Shown in pieces: positions 49,301 to 61,300 of a DNA stretch of 64,000 bases. The notes beneath the pieces are model-generated. The model saw only the letters and a program-made list of their open reading frames with translations. It was not told where the DNA came from and ran no database searches. The stretch is taken from the NCBI GenBank assembly GCA_022316685.1, contig JAKJHU010000037.1, forward strand, positions 2,281,792 through 2,345,791, given 5' to 3'. Made by a program: the position numbers and the translations under genes. The first letter of the stretch is position 1, and each line of letters opens with the position of its first letter. Origin of the DNA: Progne subis subis. Lineage: Eukaryota; Chordata; Aves; Passeriformes; Hirundinidae.

Positions 49301-52300
49301 CGCTTTATCTTTTAAATTCTTGCTCCTACCAAGCAGAAGAAACCCAATAGCACACAGCAAATGTTACATACCTACCTCCCACTGAATTTGTTTTTATAAA
49401 TTAAGCCCTGGTTGTTGGATGAAGTGACACTTTTCCTGTTGGAACGGACAGGCGGTAAATGCCGTATCATGTAGCTGCCTGGTATTTTAACTTGCTTCCA
49501 GTGCTCCAACACAGCGTGCAGACTGTTGCCACATCACCTCCCAGCATGGCGTGTGACAGGTGAGTTGTGCAGCACGCCAGCCCCAGTTCCTGTGAGTGGT
49601 GTCACTGCCAGCGCGTGTCACTGCAGCGCGAGCTGCCAGCGAGAAGCCCTAACTTTATCTGTCAGTGCTATCTTATCAACTGTGCTCTGCAGAAGAAGCT
49701 GATTGAACTTTGCACCTGAAAAGCTGCTAATTGATCTAAAAAAATACACTCCTAGCAGCCAGAGATTCAGTATTCCCTCTGGCATGAAAAAAAAAAGTGG
49801 CTACTTCCAATTAATATTGGCATTCCACAACCGGACTATGTGGGGATGTTGGGACTGTGTACAGTATGGATCTCGCTGCCATTACTGTGCCATTTGAGCT
49901 GATAAATCAGATCTTGCTATTCACAGAATAGTAATTTTCTATTCTTCACAAGAATAGGTAGCCTATTACCAATGTCCTCTATTCAGGGTATTAGAAAAGG
50001 AAGTGTGAGATGGGCTGTGTGACACACAATCAAACTGGAGTGATCTGCACTCCTCTGATGAGCAGATCAACTCTCAAAACAGTAACTTCAGCAACATATC
50101 ACTCATAAAGTTATTGCAATGACACAGGACCAGAAAGTAAGATGTTAAAAGGGTTGTTTTTTTCTTTAAACGTCTTATCTGTGTGCTAATTTTTCAGATT
50201 AAACTGAAGAATGGATTAAGGGAAGGGATTTCAATGATCCCTCTTCATAAAGCATCATCACAATTGTCACAGTACAGCTTAGTTGATTAACAGACTCCTG
50301 AATACATAAGAACCTCCCCTTGTGTTTTGCTTTATTTAGTCAGAAATTCAATTTGTATTACAGTGAAAGATCTCTTGGAAATTAAAATTTTCAAGTTTTA
50401 CTGTACAATTTGAGAGGCTAGGTTTCATTAACAAGTGAAGGAAGTAGACAAGATTCTAACTTCAGGGCTCTCAGTCATTCTCAGGAGGTTCTGGCAACCC
50501 AACAGGATCCAAATTTGGGATCAAGTTCGGGATCAGGATTTGTCTCAAGTTACACAGCTACAGCTCAATAGTGGTAACAGAGCTGGCAGGTCATAAATGC
50601 AACACGGTTTTGTCCTGAATGGTCATAAGGCTTGTATTTTGTTGCAAAACTGAAAAAATGAAAACTGAGCCTTTAGCAGATGGAAAGGAAGCAGTTTCAG
50701 CCTTACATACACATTTGTGAAGACACAGAGATGCTTTGAATTTTTGATTTTGCTAAAATGAATTCAACCTTTTCTATTCTGTTAAGAATAGAAACTAAAC
50801 TTTCTTATCTACACACTGAAGGATATTTTAAAGGAGAGCGTTTTTAAAGTTACCCTTGCAAAAAAACCTCTAAAAACTTAATTAAAAAATCTCAACTGAA
50901 AATAGATCTCCAGGTATGATCCTACTACCAGTAGAGCTTTCTCTGGACTAAGAGGTGTTATATTTCATGTTGTATAAACAGCATCTCCTGCTACACAATC
51001 TAGCATGATGATTATTTTCAAAAGAATTATACTACTGACTCATGACTTCTGATCTATAAAAATCTTTTTAATTGATAGTCCTTAATAAAAATGTTAAGAA
51101 AACAGTTAATTTCTGTCCAGTATTCCTCTGTTGACGGGTCTTCCCAAATGTGTAGCGTACTCCATTACTTCTTACCTAAGTACCTATTTTTTCCTCACTC
51201 ATTTCTTGTATGTATTTTACCACCATTCTGATTTCTAATTTAAGTCTTCAATGTGCTTACAATCTTCTGCATCTTGGGTGCTATTTTCAAATTCAAATTT
51301 ACTTCTTAAATGAAAATACACTTGTATTTTCATGATGGATTTATGTGAAATTCTCATCAATATACACTTCCAGTTTAAAGGTGAGAAATGAGAAATTTCC
51401 CATGAGGAAGTATGAACACTTCAGGCAAGTCTGAATGACAGCTACTGTTTCTCCATGGTCACAAAACTTGTTATTCAGATGCAAAAGAAAATTGAGTTAG
51501 TTGGATGTAATTTCTTCTGAAGTAAAAAAAAACCCAAAAAACCACAGAACAGTTCAGTCTACTTAGCATCTCTCGTGGACCAACTGTTTCTTTACTCTTC
51601 CTTTTCCAATGAGTACGTTTACAATGGTTTATTGTGATACCTACCTCACATCCTTTGCCAGTTCTTATTTAGCACCTCAGTTTGTTTAGCTTTATCATTG
51701 TATGTTCTTATTACTGTCAATTTTAGTAATTACATCAAATTTCCTGTATGTGCTTTCCCCTTTCAGGTTTTGTTGAAGAGCTCATTATTTTCTCTCTTGC
51801 CACACTCCCCTATCTTTCCTCAGCATGCAGGGCTAACCAGCACGTTTGTGAAAAACCTCATAATCTACTTGTAATCTCTTGGCACGAGAACATTCTTCTA
51901 AATCTGCTGAAGGCTGTTTAATTGAAATGCTTATTTTCTTGCTTTTCTCCTCTTCCTAAATATCATGAGCTACTTACTCACTTTCATCCATTTCCCTTTA
52001 ACATCCACGTTCTCAATCAGTTTCCTTCAACTGGCCAGAATGAAAAACAGAAGTATGGATTCAGGAACTCATCCTGAGAAATTGAAAGGGAAGGTGAACA
52101 AACGAGGAATGAGCTCTGCAGCCCTTTCAAAGTCCAATATATTGGAAAATAGTTTTCTCTGAATATGTTTTAAACACTTAAATATTATTTTCTTCAGTAC
52201 CTAGTTTTGCAATAAGTAAAACAAAATCCTCTTTTTAAAGTCTGAAAGGGATCTCAGGAAGTCAGCATGGCTAACAGGCTGCTCAAAACAGGGTCAGATT

Positions 52301-55300
52301 GGGTGGCTCAGATTTTTATCCAATTATGTCTTGAAAACCTTTATGGACAGAGACCATACAATATCTTTGGGCTGTTCTACTGGTCAGGTTGTCCCAAGGG
52401 TGAAAGAATTCTCTTTATTTCCAGACAAAATCACTTGTTACAACTTTTGCCTGTTAAAAGTTTTCAGAGACACCAACCAGGCTACAGTTCCCCAGATTAT
52501 TTTTTGGCCCTTTTTGAAGCTGGGTGCAACATTTTCTTTCCTCCCATCACAGGGAACATTCCCTGGTCTCTGCAACCTTTCAAAGGCATTGGAAAGCGAC
52601 CTCTATCAGTTAGTTCCCTCTGCGCCCTTGGATGCAGCCAACCTGGTCCCATGGACTTGTCTGAGCTGAGTTCTCCAAGCCTGACTTAATCCTTGTTCAC
52701 AGCAGGCAGGGCAGTTCTACTCCTCCTTGAACCAATTCTCTTAGCAAAGAGGCCTGGGAGACCTTCTCCTGGCAGACTGAGGAACAGAAGGCATTGAGTA
52801 CTTCTGCCACTCTGGGGTCTGCTGTCACTAAACGTACCATTCAGCAGATTCCTTGCTCAGCCTTTTACTAATGTATAACTACTTTTGCTAATGTAGAACC
52901 ACAACTCACTTTGTAATCTGTAACATTTCTTTGAGGTCTCAACTCCATTTGAGTTTTGGTGTTTCTGACACCATCTACATGCCCAAGCAATGCTTTTACA
53001 CTCTTACTTTGCAGTCTGTCCCAGCTTCTGCCTCCTGTAAACTGCATTTTTACATTTGAACTCTCTCAAGGACTCCCAGCTTACCCAAATTGGTCTCCTG
53101 GTGTGTCTCTTTGCTCAGTGACATAATAGTATGCATGTTGTTTTGGCCTTCATCAAACTACATTTTATAAATTACAATTCCTTCAATATAGGAGAGAACA
53201 TGGGAGAATATGTTTGTATAGAAATATTTCATAGGATTTAAATACAGTAAATGTAATTTTACCAGAAAATAATACAGGTATGAGATGCTGGCTGACTTTT
53301 TATTATGGTAAAAAGGAAAAAAAAACCCCAAAAAACAGAAGAAGAACAGACTATCTACACCCAAGTAGATTTAGGAGTGATTTATCTTAGAGAGACTCCC
53401 GAAAGTAACATATTACAAAGCAAGTTGTAAATATCTACACTGAAATAGTTGGGGAGAGGGTGTGTGTGCTCAGTCTAGGAGTTCACCATCATTCTGGATC
53501 CCCACATGATGCCTACTTTTATCTGGAGACCAGATTTTTAAACACCAGCAGGGATAATAGTTTTTTGTATGCAGGAACACCCTGGCCAATTTTAGCTGTG
53601 GAATGCACAGATGGGTACGCAGAACGATGACAACATAATGTCCCCTTCAGTTTATTACAGATCATAAAATTGCAATTAAATAAAATTTGTTATGTGACAA
53701 CCTGATTTGCTTGTACACTCCAATTGTACTGTAATTCTCTTTTTATGGTATTTGGTACACAGATTTTGTTTCTATTGTTTTCAAACAAATCAACAACAGC
53801 TAAGTTTCAGAAACTACATCAGAAATTCACAAAGGAAAACTATTAGAAAAATATCCCCAAATTTCCATGAGGCAATTCTTTTCCATTTAATCTTCTACAT
53901 GGTGGATCAGAGATTCTTCTAAAAATGACTGTCATCACAAAGGATAAAACTATCTCATTTGGTAAAGCCAGTTGTAACCACACAGCAATAAGCAGAGCTC
54001 TCCATTTTAAAAAATAAATATTTTCCAAGGCAGCTTCTCCATGCATGGTTTTGACTGACACTGATTTCAGCAGAGAAGGCAAGCAGTAGGAGAGCTACAG
54101 GTTACAACTTCAGGACGTAAAGATGTGAATAAGAGATGAGTTATCTGGTATTTCTAGCTTTGGTTCTTCCTGGGGAATAATAATTGTTTTATAGTAGCAG
54201 CAATCAAACCCAGTGAAGGTCTGACTGGCCAATTCTGCAGAGTGGAGTGCAGCTGAATTTGTCTGTGGATACACAGATGCAGCAAAAGTACCTCTAGGTG
54301 CAATAATTATACTGTGTGTTTTTTTCATATGATCTCTCTTTATCGAAATAATACTCCCAAATTGCGCAAAAATCACTTCAGACTGTTACGTTTTTTCATT
54401 TCAGAATCAGATTTCCTCAAGAGAAACCAGGTGCTAATTTCATACAAAGAATCTTAAGGATAAACTCCAAGCAAGCAAGGTATTGTGATAATCATTTAAG
54501 TACCTTCTGATTTGAGAATTTCACCACTGTGCTACCATTACCACATTTAAATTGGGTTGAAATTCAGTCAGAACCTACATATCCTACTGACAATTTGAAT
54601 TGCAGTTACCTGTAATCCAGTATAACCAATTCACAGGAATTCTCTAACTCAAGACCAGAAAATATAAGTGCAGAGAATAAGGCCCAAAATGAAGCTGCAA
54701 ATAGAAACCAGGAGTTCAGGTTGTTCGGGAAACTTTAGGTTAAGCCTTACTAAACCAGGCTTCCCTGGTTTCTTTTTGTTTTTTTTATTCCTCAGCTACT
54801 TAATTTCTGTCCAAAACTGATATGAAGACTTGATAGGCAAATAATTATTTCCACTGCCTTAAAGTGATAAATGTTTTCCAAGCCTTTTTATCATCATATG
54901 GAATATCAGGCAAAGATTCACGGATGTTAACAAGCTATCTCCTCAGCTTTTCGTATTTTGCCTTGCTATGGTATACTATATAAAGTTTGTTATTTAAACT
55001 GGGATTATATGGAAAATAACTTCCATCTGTCTCTAGTTATATGGAAGTTATATGCTTCTTTCAGTTTAATGAATTTTACCAGGAGGAACAAAAACAGACG
55101 AGCAACAGATAAAATCATACACTGATAAATACAAACTCACAACAAATGTCTGTGTGCTGGAGTAGATTTCAAGTCTCAGACTTACTTGGCAGCAGCATCC
55201 TTTCTCAGCTGTTCATGTTTCATTAAAAGATTCTTCCTCTCTTGAAAAGCCTTTCTAACTTTGTATCCTTTGTAGACAGCCTGAATTTTGAAAGCAGCAA

Positions 55301-58300
55301 TATCTTGAATGGCAGCTATAGACAGAGCCCCATGTTCTAACATGAACTGAATCACTTCATGATGTTCACCAAGCAAGGCATAATCAAGTGGAGTATATCT
55401 AAAACAAAACAAAACCAAACCAAACCACAACAATTACTACTGATCTAGAATTCTAGCTATAATATGCATTTCTTCACCCTCATTTTGTAATAGAGCAACT
55501 TCCAGTATGAAGACAGATTAAACACTGTTTCAGTAGGCTGTTTTTCTCATCGTTTTAGGCATTATTTTGCTACCTTATTCATTCTACACACTTTGGTTAT
55601 GTTTAAAGTTTATTTTAGACTCCTAATATGGAAGGGGAAGACTGGGATTTGAAGTGTTTGGACAAAATATCCCAAAGCCCCATCCACAGCCATTAACTAC
55701 TTTAGAAAAGCAGTCTTTAAAAAGTGTTATTGAAGTTTTCATACACAAATAAAAAGAAAAAGTAAGTTAAAATATTTTTATGTTATTTCCATATGCATTT
55801 AAGTACTAGAAGTCTACTGTCAAATCTGCTTAGCATCTGTAACATTGACTGAAGACATCATGACTGACACAGCAGGAGGTTCAGATCCATATCAAAGGAT
55901 AATATATTTTTAAGGTACTAGGAAAGCTTAAGTCTGTTTTCAAATGGACACAGGTGTTCAAAATATTAAATTGCTTTGGGTTTTAATGGTGCCCAAGATG
56001 CCTAAACCTTTTTCAAAATATTACCCAAATTTCCCACTGTTGACATGGGAGCAAAATTTACATATCTCCCTCACCAACACTGAAACTTCAGGGAAAGACA
56101 TTTAGTGACTGAAAATTATCAGTCACAGACCATAATCAAGACCATCTAACAAAAGACTACCCAACAGCAAGTGTCAATGAGTGTGATTGTGAAAATTAGG
56201 GTTCTTGTTGATGGTAACTTGCTGGGACACAGTGCTGGTAAGCAAAGAAAGACAGAAAGCACAATTGGACCTGCCACGCAGCAATGGTTTGGTGGGAAGA
56301 TAAACAGCATCTGAACTGAAGTGTCTGCAGGAATAAAGACAGTGACATAACATGAAAATTTGGATGTCAAGGTGTGCTGCTGATAGCATTTAAAGAGATA
56401 CAGATTTTTGATAACCCAGAAACAGGAACTTCAGAAGGAATGTTATTTCAGAAAAACACAATTTTAAAGTATTCCTAATTTTGAATACTTTAAAGACACA
56501 AAACATACTAAAGAAAACTTAATGCTATACAATGTATCTACCAAGACAATGTATTCTATTGCAGATCCCAGTCATGAAGTTCCATATTTTTAAATGTGAA
56601 TTCTCTAACTCCATCAGAGCCACCTTTGAAAGTAAAAAAAAAAAAAAAAAAAAAAATCACTTAAATCAAATCTGAAGTGGGGTTTTTATGACTGGACACT
56701 TACATACACTCCTCTGTTGTATCAGCTCAAAGCCTGATGTAAATTTCCTTTTCCCTTGTTTCTCTCTAAAGCAGATAGCTTTTAAATCAAGCTGGCCTCA
56801 CAGGGAAACACATGAAAACATCAACCATCAGTTGTTATAGGCAATTTAACATGAAGGTGGTCAAGCAGCAGCTTGATGCACCCAGGACATTAGGCTGGAT
56901 TACAAAATAAATTTGCAAAGAACAACAAACCCAATACCCCCCAGATTAGCACTTGATCACATATTTGGCAAGCAAGCGGACACTTTAAAATTCTGGATGC
57001 AATTTCAGATCTATCTTTTCTCTAATCTTTTAGTTAAAACCCCTATGTTTGAATTTTTAACTTACTGGTATCTCAGATTACACTCTAAGAAAGTAAAGAA
57101 GGGAAGCTTTTTTTCCTATAGGAACATTTAAAAAAAAAAAAAAAAGTCACTATGTAGTGAAATTTTTGCTGATTAAAAACCAATTTCATCCAATTACAGG
57201 TGAACCATATCCATGAGGTTATTTTTCCTCTCTTATAACACCCAACTTGATTTTCCACTTTCCAAATTTCCAATTTCTTAAAAATAAACAAGGTCTGTAG
57301 ATATTTATTAAGATGTAATTGTGCAATTTTCATATATATTTTAGGAGAATTATATTTAAAGTATGATCCATCTAGAAATACTGGGGATCTCTTTTGTTCT
57401 GCACATACACTAGTGCTTATCAGCAGACATTTGGAATACTGCTGGTTGTATTTTGAGTAATCTAGATCTATACATTATATATACATTAATTCCAAAAGGG
57501 AAACAAAATTATATACTATCTGAACAACTGTGATAAACCACAGCTAAGGTCTTTTCTTGAGCATTAGTACATTTCTACAAAGTAAAGAAAATATCAGTCT
57601 CGAATCTGGTGAAATTGTGGGTTTTAATCTTACTTATTAAAAGCAATTTAATTAAAAACTGTTTATTCAATTTTCTATCAAAATTTACTAAAGAGAGCCT
57701 TGACTACTTAATTAGAAACTAGTTATACTTTCATTTGTGTTTCTCAAGAAAAAAATAAGAACAGAAAAGGAAGAGAGATCTGAGTGGTTTAGAGTACAGA
57801 ATGAAAGAAAAATGATGGGGGAAGAAAGCAATTAAAACCAGTTAAGTACAGAAGTCTCAAATTTAGAACTGAAATATGGGGTTGCAAACACCTTAAGTTA
57901 TTTAAAATGCTGAAACATTCAAATTTATATGGCATGCTGTTCATAGTCTTATAATTATGAGGAGGTCATCTACTCTAAAAAAAGGCATTAGAAATTTCTG
58001 CTAATAGTAATTATCTTCATGGTCAGGTGACTAATTCGAACTCCACTACCCAAATCACTTTTAAAAAACTATTATTTATATGTCAATGAAAGACAAAGAA
58101 AAGAGATGCAAATGTGCTATCTCTTTATGATTGTAGGAGACTTTTTTTTTTTAATACAGGCCTTAATGCAGCCTTTAGAATACAGCTAACCACCAGGTAC
58201 TTTGTAATCATAATTTTACAACTTAACATTTAATTTCTCCCATTTTCTTTCTTCTTGCTGTGTTTGTATCAAACATAAAAGAAAAATTCCAATCTATTTC

Positions 58301-61300
58301 AACAGCAGCAGAACTGCCTTTTCATCCTTTGTCCATCGTGTTGTATCTGCCACCAACTCTATATAAATGAGAAAGATTTTCAATATTTCCAACAGGACTA
58401 AAGTGAGTAAATACTTCCAGAAGTATTCATGGTTCTGAAGTATAAAAGTTGAAGTTGCAATGTCTTGGTTAAAGAAGAGAACTTCCACTTTAGAAAAGTT
58501 GCTTAGGCTGAAGCCCAAGGTTACAGCACCTCTTAGAGATAAAGATGAGGATTCTCCTGCAGCATCTGAACATTTAATTTAAATGGCAGGCAGCGCTTTG
58601 GCACAATTACAAAATAACACCTTCAGACAAGCAGTACCTCTCCTCGCTGTTCTCCATGTGATTGGGGAAAGCATCAAAGCCGAGCAGTAACTTTATAGCA
58701 TCAAGGTAGCCATTGTTACAGAGCCAGTGCAGGGCAGTTCTGCCCTGGAAAACAATAGAACAGAACGAGAATAAACGTTTCCCCCAAACTCTACCATGCC
58801 ACAATAAAAGTCACAAATCATCGTGTAATTCAATGCTTTTCTGGACATGAAGAACAAACAGTTCTTCTAAATAAACTTCCTTGTTGAAATAAGAAGGCAG
58901 CACTTAAAAAATGATTTTTTTTTTTTTCAACAAGATTTCAACACTAGTGCTTTTTCACCTAAAACAGCTGAAAAGCAGCATTAGAAGAGTAGCCTTAGAG
59001 CTGCTTTCTTTGCAAAAGATGTACAGCATGCTCTCTGGAACTCATAATGCAAACCACATTTCCATTACCTGGGATTATCTATCTAAACAAATAGCTACAG
59101 AAAATTTCAATAAATCAGGTGAAGCTCTTTTGACTGATGAGGTTCTACTGACTTCTGAGAAATTACATCATATAACAAAGAAATCTGTTATAGATTGCAC
59201 AATTATTCTGGCTCCTAATTTCAATTACTGCCTGAATAATGGCACAAAAGAACATATAAACCAATCAGTGGGTTTTTTTGGGTTTTTTTCCACCTGGAAG
59301 AGTGATACATATGTGGGTACTTAATGTGGCCTAGTAATTGAAGCAATTACTGTGCAATCTCACTTGCAGTACCTTTCTTTCTTTGTGCTCCCTCTCTTTC
59401 TGTAGGCTGGAGATTAATACGGACTAAACAGACAGACTTAAAAATCATATTTCCATGTCAGCTGTTAGTAGGAATGATAGAAGAAATCAGATCTTTAATA
59501 TGACTCCTCATATGATCACACTTCGATAAGGAAAAACCAAAGTGGCCTGGAAAAATACAAATTTTCAATTCATGCTACATATTAAAATACTACTTTTCTT
59601 TTGATATTTTAGAAGTGAAGGCATAGGGAGAATGACATCTTTTTGTGCCAAACAGCAGCAGATGTTTTTATGTCCTGGAAAAGAGAATGACCTCGAAGAA
59701 AAGGAAAATGTCCTGATTTATGGTTATTCTAAAGTTAATTATATACCTCAGTGAAGAAGAACATACCTCTTTATCCTGAATATTTGGATCTGCATTGTTT
59801 TCCAGCAACACTACCATGCAGTTAATGTAGCCTCCATAAGCAGCACACTGCAGAGGTGTTCTACCTGCATAATCCTGCACATTAGGGTTGATTTTATTTT
59901 CTATCAGGATTTGGCACACGTCGGCATTTCCTCCCAGGGCTGCCCAATGAAGGGGTGAATGCCCATCTTGGTCAACCAAATCTACTCTTGCTCCTCCTGT
60001 AAAAACCAACACATTTTTGAGCACAAAAGAAAATACCATTGAATGCCAAGAAAAGAGTGAATTTATGTTCAACTAGAACTTACTTCATAAACTGACAATT
60101 CAGAGAAGTATTTCGGAAAGCAAATTCAATTTCGTTACTCAAATCCTAAATATTAAAATTAATTGGGATTGAAATAGTTTCAAAGAGGGTTGGTCATCTA
60201 ATATTTTACAATCTTCTGACTATCCTCTGATATGCTTTAGAATATCCAGACTTATCAAATGTCTATGAAACACCTATTTTATTTGTTTCAGGTCTACGAT
60301 TTTTCAGTAGAACTTTTCTTACTTAACAACAAAATAACTTCTAAAAATTAGGTTTCAGATTAAATGTCTTTTTAAATTTCTAAAGCAGGCAAGATAAAAT
60401 ATTCACAATGTAATAATAATTTTTAAAATAAGCTCTTTTTTTAAATTCAAGCATGCTAAGACTCTTTTATGCAGATAATTAATTTCTCACTATGTTCTTG
60501 TTCTTGCAAGATGGAAAAATTCTGTACAAGTGTAAAACTCCACAAGAACTTGAAATAACCATCAACAATGACTCTCCATATCATAAAATATTTAATTAAA
60601 CATAGCTCAGATTCTGATAGCCAAGCTTCTTGCATCTATAAAAGCTAAATGGCACTGGGAATGGGAGCAAGAGCTTAACAGGAGGTTAAAATATGCCCAG
60701 CAGATCATAGAAGGAAGAGCACTTTTCAGTAAGAAAGGCTAGTTGATGGAGAACTTGCAAAATTTAGCCTGGATACTTAATCTATCCATAAGTGGGATAA
60801 TGTCTGAAGTAGGAAGATGTTTCTGGCAAGCTAAAATGACAGAATTGTGCATCTAAGATGCCACTATTCTTTCACTGTACTTCTTACCCTTCAGCAGATA
60901 TTTTACAATTATCTAAAACTTTGTACTTTGTTAAATCCTATTTCTGCCTACAAACAAAATACTGCTTTTAAAAACCAAACAGAAGAATATATTAATGATG
61001 TAGGACTTTTTATATCTATCTACATTAAAAAAATAAAGACTCATGTAAAAAGTCTTCAAAGAAGCCTAAAAACAGTTCATCACAAAAGTGAAGAAAGCCT
61101 AATTTGTTCTTATTACTGTGCGGGGGAAAAAAAAAACTACCCACAAACAAAAACAAAAGGACTTGCTAGGGAAGAATTGGTTTTAGAGACTAGAATGTAC
61201 TTGCAAAGGCTTAAGCAGAAATGAGCTGTGAAAAGAACAATCCCAGTTTTGAAAGTTTTGTATTTAACGCTTCTAGCCATTTTGCACAACACTGATAATC

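Larger units (their letters stand above)
48488..55185 (-). other. INVS 6.7 kb intron with old CR1 remnants
   Basis: A phase-2 intron. It contains a CpG-containing stretch near 49430-49680 and an old CR1 chain (about 52235-53110), and is otherwise AT-rich. The open frame at 52267-52689 lies within the CR1 sequence and is not a gene. Confidence 0.75.

Noticed and set aside
49557..49571. ATGGCGTGTGACAG followed by a perfect gtgagt donor on the + strand, antisense to INVS
   Set aside because: Only a start codon and one donor-like site; no partner acceptor or frame could be supported.
52267..52689. 140-codon open frame on the + strand
   Set aside because: It lies inside antisense CR1 sequence and is a shadow of the repeat.
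60847..61224. 125-codon + strand open frame in an INVS intron
   Set aside because: AT-rich, Lys/Leu/Ser-rich translation with no recognised homology.
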